Assembly: GCF_964204865.1 (NCBI RefSeq)
Contig: NC_135260.1
Span: 8,618,001 to 8,682,000 of the forward strand
Length of the DNA stretch: 64,000 nucleotides
Direction: 5' to 3'
DNA from: Styela clava
Lineage: Eukaryota > Chordata > Ascidiacea > Stolidobranchia > Styelidae
Notes under the pieces: model-generated
Told to the model about the DNA's origin: nothing
Databases searched by the model: none
What the model saw: the letters and a program-made list of their open reading frames with translations, nothing else
Position numbers and translations under genes: made by a program
In this document: in pieces, positions 38,999 to 50,340 of the stretch
Position numbering within the stretch: position 1 is the stretch's first letter
Layout of the letters: the number at the start of each line of letters is the position of its first letter

Positions 38999-40354
38999 CA
39001 AAGTTGAGATAGAGAGTGAGAGATAAATTTATTGTTTTGTCAACTAAAAACAAGCTACGGGACTACGGTACAATAAAATATATACAAAATATGCAAGTTA
39101 AATCGATATAAACTGGGGAGAGCTACACATTGAGTCCAGACTAGACTTGTGTATGTAAACATATGTGCCTACTGCAAAGTATCTTCGCAACGTTAGTTAC
39201 ATCGGCACGATTACAAGACTGAAAACGGTTCTCTTCGATATACCGGTAAGTATATTTACGCCAGTGACATTGCCTATTTGCTTTGGGTATTGGCGTGGAG
39301 TTGACTTGATGGCCAAGGTATAGATAGAGTGAGCAAACTTTGGGTGTTCTATTGCATGGTGTGATAAATTCTTCTGTTTCCTAAGCAGATCCTCCTAGAT
39401 CGTCTAACCATCACTATAGATTTTGTAGAATGACAATATATCCCAAAAGCATTTAAAAGATTACTTTGTCTAATCTAATTAATAGTTCAGCATGTTTCCC
39501 TTCATTCAATCATAAAACAACTACTTGCATATTTGTTTTTCGTTTTACTTCGCAATTATTGAATGGAGGAAAAAAATCAAACAAATACTCTGATAAAGAG
39601 ATCCTGTGAAATACCAATTTTATTCCTATATCCTCGTCTGAAGTCAATATCCAAGATTCCATTTTCCTGGTCTTTCTGTCGCCATTGTAATGAAAAAAAC
39701 TTTACTTACACCCTTTGTCACCAGTTTATTCCCGTACCCTATTAATTATAATAACTTATACTGTTACCGTACGGGTAGCTTTGAGAAGTTATTGCAATCT
39801 GGACTATAACTTGGCAATATTTGTGTTTAATTTAAGAAATGAAGTGGTCTAGCTAACCCACCTCTCCATGCACCCAATTCTGGCAACGTTGATTTGGGCA
39901 ATTTGGCATTTGACTCCAGCTATAATCAGATTGCCAATATGTTTTCAATAGAAGTTTTTTTACTGTTCACTCCCGATTAGAAAATCGACCAATTCGGCAT
40001 TGGCAACCATTATAAAATTATTGATATGGCGTGGCAAATAATTTTTTACTTTTTTATTGTTTTTGAATACTATGTGACTTGCGATAAGTTTATCGCATTT
40101 TTTTTACTTAATAATTGCTCCGTGGTTGTGCGTGTGTGAAATAATTCAATAATTTTAGGTGAGTGAACACGTACCAATTCTTCTTGGCAATACCTTCCAT
40201 TTTATATTTTGTACGTTTTAAACATTATCTGAGGTTTTGTTTGCTTCCCTGATTTCATAATCAGTTTTTATTTATCATTTTATTGCCAGTTATGCGGGTT
40301 ATGGAGTCGAAATAAATCTATTATTATCATTAAACTTCTTTTTTGTGTCGTCAG

Positions 40355-41400
40355 GCGAAACAACTCACGACCAAAATCCAAATTTGACAACTATAAAAGC
40401 TTACTTAATGTAAGTAAATGAATATTTCATTGAAGTTCGACAAAGGAATATTTTACATTCAATAGAGCATGTTATTGTAATCGTTCGGCGTGGCTTCCAA
40501 CTTCTTGGAGAAACAATTGTATTCATTACACACGATATGTTTTGTGAACGCCAGACAGGCTTATGTTATAGATTTGATGTTGTTCATTCAAGCCTGAAGG
40601 ACAGCAAGTAAGGTAACTAGAGGTAAAATAATAATTTGACAGCATTTCATGACAGTAAGAATTTAAACAGTGTACCTATCTGGAAAAGGGTACGTTGTTG
40701 GGATGCATGGTGATTTTCGTAACAGTATTCTCTATATAAAGCCTAATGAAGTTGATAAAAATATCAGGCTTCCAAATAATGGGCGATGCCAGGAGAAAGT
40801 TGCTATTCGTGTGGTTACGGTTAGTGGTTCTCAACGCGGTTGTTACAGCATGATCGAGTGCCTACAAAAAAAAGTTCATTTCGCAAAAGAGCGCTTTGTC
40901 TTTCAATAAATTGTATGACAAGTTTAACAACCACTGATCTAAATGTTTTGATGCCGGTTCGTGGGTTAATATTATTTAATGTTACCGGTCCTTCTCCACA
41001 CACAAAAAGATATTTCATACATTCGTCAGGTCTTGACATGAAATTGTCAATTTGATCATTTCTTACTGAACATAACCAGCAACCGAAAGTACGAGACCAA
41101 ATTCAATTTAATCGTAAGCTTTAGTTGGGCGTTAGTACTGAAATAATCCAAACAGTGAAAGAGAGTTCAATATATTCACTATGGTTTGTGGTGATTGTTC
41201 TATAAAATTGATGAATCACCTTCTAAAAGAATTTTTTGTTCATCGATTTCAAACTAAAGCCCGTCCGCAGCCCTCATATCGTGTGACTCTTACTACACGA
41301 CGTTTCTGTTTTACGCGAAACAAGCCATGCTAATGATACTTATCTTTCAGTGTATTTATCAAAAAGTACTTTTTTAGTATAGTATAGAGATTAAGACAAT
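40355..41400 (+). pseudogene. Decayed duplicated coding remnants upstream of receptor A, not identified
   Basis: Three exon-like patches with flanking AG/GT are seen: 40355-40409 (ETTHDQNPNLTTIKAYL), about 40443-40610 (HVIVIVRRGFQLLGETIVFI) and 40671-40910 (YLSGKGYVVGMHGDFRNSIL, with NGRCQEKVAIRVVTVSGSQR). The copy at 49250-50330 has frameshifts in the same places where this one is open, and this one has breaks where that copy is open (for example 50124-50324). Phases between the patches do not all agree. They look like relics of one gene that was already present before the duplication. I do not recognise the family. Confidence 0.4.
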
Positions 41401-41409
41401 TGAAAAACA

Positions 41410-44400
41410 ATGAAAGGGAAGGTTTACGTATTGATGATCTTGACGATGTTGGTATGTTTTTTATTTATTTAGTATTGTAGTTACTAGCATATTCGTAATT
41501 ACTGTATAATTTGGAAAAAACATTCGACAATACCACTAAAAGTTGCCATTACGATATACTTGATGTTTTAGACCAGTGCTTCCCAAACTTTTTCCTCCTT
41601 TTTCCTATGTTGAAACCCTTTATTCCTCCCTCCCCGTGCATAAAACTACTTTATTTGCTTAATCTTTAATGAATTTTTTACTAGTGTTATGCGCAACTAG
41701 CACTCCTGTTTTTGAAAAGTTTAAGTAGTTTATTATATGTTCATGAATAAGTATTATAGTAATAATAATAAAACTAGAGAACATTTGTCATACTAAATTG
41801 AAGCCCGCCTTATTTTCAATATTTACATTCCTTATTTCGGATATTTACGTTCCATCCACGTATTTGCAAAATGTTCTTTTAATAAAATACGCGTTCGCCT
41901 TCCTGTCTGTTATTTGTAGCTTATTGTTAGCCAGTTATTTTCTGGTGGGCGCGAAACTTGACAAATTCCAAAAAGGGGGCGCGGCTTAAAAGTGTTAGAC
42001 CACTGTTTTGGACATTCTATTTTACGATATTTTTGAAAAGCACGGCTTGATAAATACTTATCAAATACCAGTGTTCAACAATGACTCAACATAAAATTAA
42101 CAGGCAATCCAAGTTTTTATAACCTTAAAATGATTTTGGTGTGTTGATTTCGACTTGTTGTTTACTTTTTTATCATTCAGATTGGAAAATTGGGATTTTC
42201 TGATCGCGATATTGCATACGAAGCTCATTCCATAGAGATGTGTGGAATTAATCATGTCATCACTATAGAACGAAATGGCCACGTCATGTTTTGCTGTAAA
42301 TGTAGGGAACCTCTGATACAGGTTAAACTCTGCAGGTGGGTAAGATATCAATGTGAAATAACGAACAAATAATAGTTAGTCGATCGTGATCACTAATTGA
42401 CGGGCGAAATTATGAGAAAATGTAGGCCTATGCTGATGCAACAGTCATTTATAGTTCTGTTGACATTAGATAACTTTCGGGCGACAATTTTAATACTGAT
42501 AGTTATCAATGGAGTAGCGACCACAATGTGACGAATAAAAAAAGCATCTTGTACTTTTTAGTTCATTCAATGTTTATCCAAACATAATAAAATTAACAAA
42601 TCAGGGAAGATTTCTTCACCGTTAGAGTTGTATTCTTGGTAGATTGCAACAATGCCCGCAGACTATCAGTTTCTGGAATTTGAGGGAGTTTTTTTGTCGC
42701 TCCAACCATGGATAGATCTTGTCAAAGATCTGTAACGTTGCGTTACGGTGGGGAGAACTGTTTTTGTCTAAAATCATATTATTAGAAACGTACTTTTATA
42801 ACGGAAATATATCTGTACCTGCTTGAGATGAAAAATACACCTACTGTAGTACGTGAATCGCTAGAATTATTACAAGCCCCATTATCAATACATACGTCGG
42901 TTGCATATTTAACTATAAATATTTACATTTTGCAGCAACGGCTTGCCAGAGACGACCGAGTGTGTTTGCCCGAACACAGTACCATTCAACAAAACTTTCA
43001 CAGAGAATGAGGCGAGTGTAAAAATTTTATTATCTCCACTGTGCAATATATTTTGATACATTTTCCTCCTTAGCATTAGTGTTTTATGCAAGCTACAAAT
43101 CACGGATTGATAAATTTCTGATTTCTGATTCCCTGTCGAAATACAATTACCATAGAAAATAATTGTATATATTTTATATTCAGTGGCCTATTGATTCATT
43201 TGTAAATATATATATATTTCGTGTCCAATAATAAGTTTGTTTGTTTTGTCAACCGACATATTAAAACGTTACTTTCCAGTTTTACTTTTTAAGATTTCAG
43301 TCGAGAGTAAGTGAACTTTGAAATTCGTGAGATTTGAAACTGAATAGTTAGAATATCTTCATCAATGATTTGACTTTGTCGCCATAAGATCTCCATCTAT
43401 ACGCTGAAATAAACTCAAACAAATTTTGCAATAAATCTATTTAGATTTCCACAGAGGGTAAACAATTAAATACAAGTGTCAAACAAGACACTGATTGTCC
43501 AACTGACACAAGTATCAATGATGATGACGAAGTTGAAGTGAATATCTTCACCGAAATCATTGAAAACAAGGTAAGTTTTACCAACATTTATTACTCTAAT
43601 AAAAATCTCTCGTTTAATGTTTCATCATTTCTGTTTAATTTGAGGGATTCCGACATGATGTTCCAATTTCATTATCTTTTGTTCAACAACTTTTCATTTT
43701 TGATATTCATTTTATGCTAATTATCCAAATAAGCATTTTTTAACGGTATGGCATTACAAAAAAAACAGGCATTTGGTATTGTCCAGAAAATATTAAAAAG
43801 GATATATTTAAGTGTTCACATTACCACCTTACAGTTTAGCGAATTACAAAAAGAGTTACGAGATCTAAAAAAATCTCCTCCATACAACTGTGAATGCGTG
43901 TCAACTGTGGTAGCAATCATGATGATTTGTCTCATGTCATTTATTGGACCTTTTGTTGCCCTGATGTGTAAGTTACATACTACATATATTTATTATATTT
44001 AAACATAGCTTATTCTAACTGACCTGTCGGCAGATTTGAAAGTGACCTAACAAATGTATGAAGATAAATTAGATTATGGTATAATGAATATAATCCATTG
44101 TCCATTATATATGCTCTTGCCTGAATAACACTACTGTAACATGGACATTGCATTTCATTAGTAATCATAAAAAAGAATTTACATTTCTATAAGTCAGTAG
44201 TTTTATTTTGTAAAATTTCAAGTTTGTCATTGACTCCTTTCAGGTTATCATCATATTTTTCCGGGGACCATGCAAAAACTCTGTAAGCTTTCATCTAACA
44301 ACAAAATAGAATCATCTAATGATGAAAACTCCTCAGGCGGTAAATATGTTGTCATAGAAATCCACTTCAAAACAATTAGAAGAAGTTCAAAACATAATAT

Positions 44401-44461
44401 TTTTGTTTGTATATTTTCATTTCCAGTCTTTGATGTTCCTACTTTTAGATTATTACGGTAG
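41410..44461 (+). CDS. Short TNFR-like receptor A, one cysteine-rich domain, 220 residues
   Basis: Exons with agreeing phases: 41410-41451 (signal peptide MKGKVYVLMILTML), 42181-42335, 42936-43011, 43445-43570, 43835-43967, 44244-44339 and 44427-44461 (TAG). Exons 2-3 give a TNFR module, CCKCREPLIQVKLC joined to NGLPETTECVCPNT, with the same CCxC...C...TxCxxC spacing and the same exon junction as exons 2-3 of the large receptor. Exon 4 is an acidic stalk (DTSINDDDEVEVN). Exon 5 has a short amphipathic patch (FSELQKELRDLKK) and a membrane helix (VAIMMICLMSFIGPFVALM). The tail is about 45 residues and has no tail module. Intron 3 has a GC donor (GAG|gcgagt) where copy B has GT. The last intron has a weak donor (gtaaat); reading through it also ends at 44461. 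A ligand-binding receptor without a signalling tail is inferred. Confidence 0.75.
41574..42005. mobile_element. hAT-like element in intron 1 of receptor A
   Basis: The ends cagtgcttcccaaac and the inverse of ttagaccactg are diverged inverted repeats. The flanks ttttagac (41566-41573) and ttttggac (42006-42013) match at 7 of 8 bases. The orthologous element in receptor B intron 1 starts at 50513, so the insertion predates the segmental duplication. Confidence 0.7.
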
Positions 44462-44522
44462 GCGCCGGACGCTGGACGCCTAAATTATTATCATTGTAAC
44501 GCTTCTTCTTCCAAAGCTGATA

Positions 44523-44734
44523 CAGGGTGGCCCAAAAGAACGTATACAGTTATTTTATTTATTTTTTATTACTCTCCAAGCAGCTAGAAAACTAATGTAA
44601 AATTCACACTAGATTTATTATCTAAAAAATAAGCAATTTTTGTGGTACTTAACAAGTAACATAAAGTGAACTGCAAGTAGCTTCAAAGCATATAAAATAA
44701 GTTAATAACTGTATACCTACTTTTGGGCCACCCT
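44523..44734. mobile_element. Mariner-like MITE, 212 bp
   Basis: The left end cagggtggcccaaaagaacg followed by tatacagttatt is mirrored by the right end (inverse: agggtggcccaaaagtaggt then atacagttatt). It is flanked by TA on both sides. It lies just after the receptor A stop and is absent from the matching part of unit 2. Confidence 0.8.
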
Positions 44735-45177
44735 TATATATATATATGCTCATTATATCCACATGAACTAAACGATAAGGTAATTTAAATAATTTTTTTA
44801 AGTGTTAAATCCGAACACTACATTAAGTATAAATTATATTGACTAAACGAGTAACAACAAAATATTCGAAAACTATCGTTTCATTAACTTTGATTTTAAA
44901 AAATAGAAAATTTACTGGGAGTCACCTGCCAAAATGGTAAACATGCAGAGGCAGAGAGAAGACAAGATGAAGCAAGGAAACAAACCAAGCCGAAGCAGAA
45001 ATCAAATAGGAAAGACAGGAACTCACGCAGCTAATAAACTGCTGAGCTGAGATTCGGAAGGAGCACAGTTGACGACTGATACAACATGGCAATAAAGAGT
45101 CCAGCAATTCTATCGTATATAATGAGCAACTCCGGAAATATTCGAAATTGCATTTTAGTATAATTAACATAGTCATA

Positions 45178-45315
45178 TAGTCAAGTTTATTTTTTCCCAT
45201 TCAGTAAAAAATAACATATATACAAAATACAAAACTGAAAACACATTTTTACTGGGGAAGGGAAGTTGCGGGGAATCAGGAAGGGTTATCGAGCAGCGAC
45301 ACTCGAGGTTCAATA
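45178..45315 (-). repeat. Retroposon 3'-tail family, copy 3
   Basis: On the minus strand it reads gtgtcgctgctcgataaccc, ccgcaacttcccttccccag and ends aaataaacttgac, the same order as the copies at 10697 and 22738. It is private to duplication unit 1. Confidence 0.6.
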
Positions 45316-45900
45316 TCTAACTTTATTTTTTAAGGAAATTACGTGTTTAGAACACTTTTAATATGAATGAGCATGGCTTTGGCAGCTGAACCACTTAACA
45401 GTTATTATAAATATCTTTTTAAGTGCTATAATTTGCAATATCAAGCAACATAGTGTCAATTTGAATTGCGTTAATTCACTGCATATTTGAACTATGTAGC
45501 TTGTATCTCATAGCCACGAATGTTTCTAATGCAATGTGTAATTGTTATAAAATCACTCATTATTTACTCCATTCTCTGCGAAATCCGTTTCAATATTATG
45601 AACGTATGAAAAGGCTATTATTTAAACTTGACGTAAGTACGTAAACTCAATGCAAATGATTGTGAATAATTTTCTTGGGTACAATTTTTACTTCAACTTC
45701 GTATTGTGCCATAATCCTTGACTGTGCTTTTTAGAGTTTTAGATGACAGTTTGGCCTTTGCGGTGTTCGCGAATTCCGATTAATTATACAAATTTCCTCA
45801 TTTTCCATTATAATATTTAATTGTTTGCATATGCATATAATTGTCTCGGGGTATTATAAAATACATATCGACATGCTTAAGAACCTCAAGCCGACAGTAA

Positions 45901-46914
45901 CCGGGTAATATTTTTTTTATGATCCATGTGACAGTGGCGTAGCATCCACTCCCGCAACCCCCGCGGTCGCGGTCGCGCGAAATCAGAGGGAATCCAAAAC
46001 TTATGATCAAGTTAGATCGTGGGCCGTAGTGGAGTGGAATGATGCGCCACAGTGACCGTACATTTGAACCCATGTGTATATCCGCGGGTTCAATCCATAT
46101 GCGTGTGCTAAAACTCATGGGTTAGGGTTAGTATGGGTTCAAATATCCGTAAAACAAAAAAAATCCATAGACGCAATTGTCGTGGTTCAAATGTAATGGA
46201 ACCATGCGTCACACCATTGAGCATACACTGAACATTTTTGCAACTAGCTCAAAAGATATTTCAGAACGCGACATTAAATACAAAAGAAATTCGCTACTAG
46301 CGGTTTATGCAATACTTGAATAAATTGCATCGTAAATTTCATTTGTGCGTGTGCGAAGATGCTTCGAACTCAGGCCAATTATAGCAGACGATCCGTTGTG
46401 CACAGACGCTGGGAATCGCGAGACTCGATTAAAAAGCTCTATTAAGCGCAATGAAATATATACGAGTACAAATTTATTTCGACTCTATAATCAGCATAAC
46501 AGACAATAGAATAATTCATGGAAAAAAATAAACCTAAAAACTGATTATAGAACCGTAGTAGTATATATTTACGATAGCACCAGGAGTGCAAACAAAAATC
46601 CTAAGTAGCTTGAAAAACACAAAAAGATGGTTCATCCTATGTTTATTTCCATAAACTATTGTTCTACTTTACGTTTAAGTACCTACAATCTGGACTATAA
46701 TTTGGCCAATAATTGGCTTTAATTTGGGCAATGAAATGGCCCAGAGATTCTTAAAGTGGGCCAGATCCGGCCCGCGGAGTAAAATATTTCCACCCGCACT
46801 CATAGCGACAAAACGGTGATTTTGAGGATGAATTAATTTTATAATCTACGCTCGAGCAATAGATTATATTTTTTACGTAGCAGAATTTATCGTGAGACAA
46901 GTTATAATATAACC
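45901..46914. other. No gene seen between duplication units
   Basis: The sequence contains a GC-rich patch around 45950-45980 (cccgcggtcgcggtcgcg) and two inverted tacatttgaacc-type blocks at about 46060 and 46190 that may be the ends of a small MITE. No coding region can be supported. Confidence 0.35.
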
Positions 46915-48100
46915 CAGGGGTGTCAAACTCGTAGGTTTTCAAGGGCCGCATTGCATTTTGGGAATTGTGCGAAGGGCCGCAACAGTTTTTAATATATTTT
47001 GATAATGTATACTTAAAGCATATTTTTAGATATATATGTGTAGTTTGTGACATATATTGTGATGCAATTAAATAGCTGAATAAAATTTTGTTATTTTCTG
47101 AAATTTCAAATGACATTTACATATTAATTTTTTGGTATTTCGCTATTATTGCAATTTACTGTATTTATTACAAAAATCAAATATTTTTACAACTATCCAA
47201 AACATTTTAGAACAAAGATTTGATAAGGAAAGAATAATACGTAAACTAAAAATGACTTAATCTAAATATATACCCCTAAAATTTACAAAAATACTACAGA
47301 ATAAACTCAATGTTTTAATATAACATATGTCCTGAGGTTTCGCATATCTTTCGTGCCACCAGCTCACTTATATCAGGCTGAATTGATTTAACAGTACCAA
47401 CTCTAATTAACGAGGTCACATGATCATCGGTTATACTGGATCGTTGAGAATGTTTGAATAATTTCAGTAATGCAAGAATAATACATTCATCATTTTATGT
47501 ATAGATCAGTAAACAAAAGTAATGACTGACATTTCGGACCATACATTTCCCGCCACATTTCCTATCATTGGCACCACGTGGCATAAGACCGCTTTGGTTA
47601 TGATTTCTATATATTGATTAGTAACTATGTAGTTGTATATTTATAATGATATACAAACACATAAAAATATTCTATTCAAAGTTGATCTTTAAATTTGTCA
47701 TATTGACTGCTGAGCTTATTCTGATAATGTCTACTTACATTGTATTTTTTCATTGAGCTGATAGAAATTTTGGAATTTTGAGAAATACAGAAATATTGCA
47801 ACCCCCCTTTTCTTCAAGAATGCCACCTTCTTCGTGTTTGCATTTCATTCAATTCCTGCAGTGTTTTTTTCAATTACTTTTTGCTAGCTTGAAGTATATC
47901 CATAATTGGGTCAAATTGAATTCAAAAAAAAATTAATTTTCCAAAACTACTTTCTGTAAATGGTCCTTTTTTGTCTGAATAATCAATTTCATTTTAAAAG
48001 GTTTGAAAAATGTATCACATTTAGATGAAAAAAAAACTTACAAAATACTAAAATAATTGTTAAGCGTTCGAGGGCCGCATTGGAAGTTCTCTGGGGCCGC
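46915..48100. mobile_element. hAT-like non-autonomous element, right end truncated
   Basis: The left end caggggtgtcaaactcgtag followed by gttttcaagggccgc is a typical hAT end. The body matches 3466-4612. The match stops at about 48100, just after ctctggggccgc, where the sequence passes into a SINE-like block, so the right terminus is lost. Confidence 0.7.
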
Positions 48101-48179
48101 TGCGCGTGCTGTTCCGTTTTCAACTTTCAAAAAATATGTGCTGCCCGTCAAGACTTGCAACCCCAAATTTTGCCCCACG

Positions 48180-48310
48180 AGCGAAACAAGGTTGTCCCCT
48201 GGCGTAGCCGATCGTCAGTACGGCTTCCCCCGCTATCAAGTCCATGAATCTGAAACATACATGGCTGATTCATTCTATTGACTGGTAACCGGGCTGGAAG
48301 CCGTGGTAGC
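48180..48310 (+). repeat. tRNA-related SINE family fragment, copy 3
   Basis: Blocks acggcttcccccgctatcaa, gtccatgaatc, gactggtaaccgggctggaa and gccgtggtagccca correspond to the family copies at 15729 (+), 19870 (-) and 54690 (-). It abuts the truncated right side of the hAT-like element. Confidence 0.55.
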
Positions 48311-49249
48311 CCACATGATGAGGAATCGAAGATGAATTTTACCGAAAATGGTTATGATGTATTTTGGTACAGATCATCAGACAAGTACCCGGTGATTTTT
48401 GAGAAGGTATAACCCTGGATTCTCTCATTTCCGACCTCTTATAAGGTGGAAAGGGGTTTCCAGCCGTTATACTATTGCTATCAAAAGAACGAAACTGCCT
48501 TCCCATCAGTAAACGGGTTAAATTGATATTGTGCCTTACGAAAATGTCACCAAATATTAAAAATCTCACTGAAGACTACCAATCTCATTATAAAACACTA
48601 TAAACTATGATTTGTCTTCTTGTTTGGTGAAGTTGTATGAAATATTGTTGGGGGGCGATGGTACAAAAAGTTTGGGGACCACTGGTCTAGCCCACTTCTT
48701 CGTGCACCCAATTCTGGCAGCCTCGGTTAAGCAATTTGGCATTTGACTACGAATATAATAATCAGCTTGGCAATATGTTTTCAATAAAAGTTTTTCTTCA
48801 CTGTTCAATCCCGATTAGAAAATCGATCAATTTGGCAATGCCAACCGTTACAAAATTATTGATATGGTGTGGCAACTAATTTTTTACTTTTCGTTATTTT
48901 TGATTACTATGTAATTTACTATAAGTTTATCGCGTTTTTACTTAATAATGTCTCTGTGATTGTGCGTGTATATGTGTGTGGTGGTGAGTGGTGAGTATGT
49001 GAGTGTGAGCGCGTGTGAAATAATTTTAGATGAGTGAACACGTACCACTTCTTTTCGACAATACCTTCTATTTTATATTCTGTACGTTTTGAACCTTATC
49101 TAAGGTTTTGTTTGTTCCCCTGACTTCATAATCAGTTTTTATTCATTTGTTTTTATCAATCATTTTATTGCCCGTTATGCGGGTTATGGAGTCGAAATAA
49201 ACCTATTATTATTATTAAACATCTTTCTTGCGTCGTCAGGCGAAAAAAC

Positions 49250-50330
49250 TCACGATCAAAATCCAAATTCGACAACTATAAAAGCTTACTTAATGTAAGT
49301 AAATAATTCAATAAAATTCGACAAAGGAATATTTCACATACATTCAATAGAGCATGTTATTGTAATCGTTCGGCGTGGCTTCCAACTTCTTGGAGAAACA
49401 ATTGTATTTATTACACGCAATATGCTTTGTGAACGCCAGACAGACGTGTTTATTCAGATTTGAGGTTGTTCATTCAAGCCTGAAAGACAAGTAAGGTAAC
49501 TGGAGATGAAATGATAATTTAACAGCATTTTATGACAGTAAGAATTAAACAGTGTACCTATCTGGAAAAGGTTACGTTGTTAGGATACATGGTGATTTTC
49601 GTTAAGAGTCTTTTCTATATAAAGCTCACAATAAAGTTGACAATATTATCAGGTTTTCAAATATGGGCGATGCCAGGAGAAAGTTTCTATTCGTGTAGTT
49701 AGAGGTTCTGAACGCGGTTATTCCAACATGATCGACTGTCTACAGAAAAGTTATATTTCGCAACAGAGCGCTTTGTCTTTCGATAAATTGTATGACGAGT
49801 ATATATAAGTGATTCCCCGGTAGGGCTCGATCTCAAGCTGCGATTACGCTAGTTCTAAGTAAGCATTTTGTCTTCCATTCAGTTAAATGTTTTGATACCG
49901 GTTCGTGGGGAACATAATATTCAATGTTACCGATCCTTGTCCATACAGAGAAAGACATTTCATACATTCGTCAGGTCTTGACATAAAATTGTCAATTGGA
50001 TCATTTCTTACTGAACCTACCCAGCAACAAATTCAATCTTCATCGTAAGCTTTAGTTGAGTGTTAGTACTGGAATAATCCAGACAGTGAAAGAGATTATT
50101 TTATTGACTATGGTATGTGGTGATTGTTCTATAAAGTTGATGAATCACCTTCTAAACGAAGTTATCGTTCTAGATTTCCAACTAAAGCCCGTCCGCCCCC
50201 TCATGTCACGGGGCTCTTACGACAAGACGTTTCCGTTTTACGCGAAACAGGCCCTGCTTATGATACATTTCTTTCAGTCTACTTATCAAAAAGTGCTTCA
50301 TTTGAGTATAGTATAGATAGATGAAGACAA
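49250..50330 (+). pseudogene. Decayed duplicated coding remnants upstream of receptor B, not identified
   Basis: This is the partner of 40355-41400. The patch 50124-50324 stays open (SYRSRFPTKARPPPHVTGLL, RETGPAYDTFLSVYLSKSAS) where unit 1 is frameshifted, while the GKGYVV patch at 49555-49620 is stopped by a TAA. At least four indels separate the copies. Not recognised; treated as relics. Confidence 0.4.
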
Positions 50331-50340
50331 CTGAAAAACA

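Larger units (their letters stand above)
39830..45900 (+). repeat. Tandem segmental duplication, unit 1
   Basis: This segment aligns in the same orientation with about 48650-56020, with high identity in blocks such as 40440-40615 against 49330-49500. It carries TNFR-like receptor A. Insertions private to this unit include a mariner-like MITE (44523-44734) and a retroposon tail (45178-45315). Confidence 0.8.

Noticed and set aside
40670-40909. A 79-residue frame with GKGYVVGMHGDF as a stand-alone gene
   Set aside because: The duplicate at 49.5 kb is frameshifted and stopped, and no neighbouring exon agrees in phase; listed only as part of a decayed relic.
42647-42790. Possible exon between receptor exons 2 and 3 (SCQRSVTLRYGG ... 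CFCLKSYY)
   Set aside because: Phases do not fit exon 3 and copy A has a stop, whereas exon 2 joined directly to exon 3 keeps phase and gives the expected TNFR spacing.
46040-46210. Possible MITE with tacatttgaacc ends
   Set aside because: Only about 12 bases match in inverse orientation and no target duplication was seen; too weak to list as an element.
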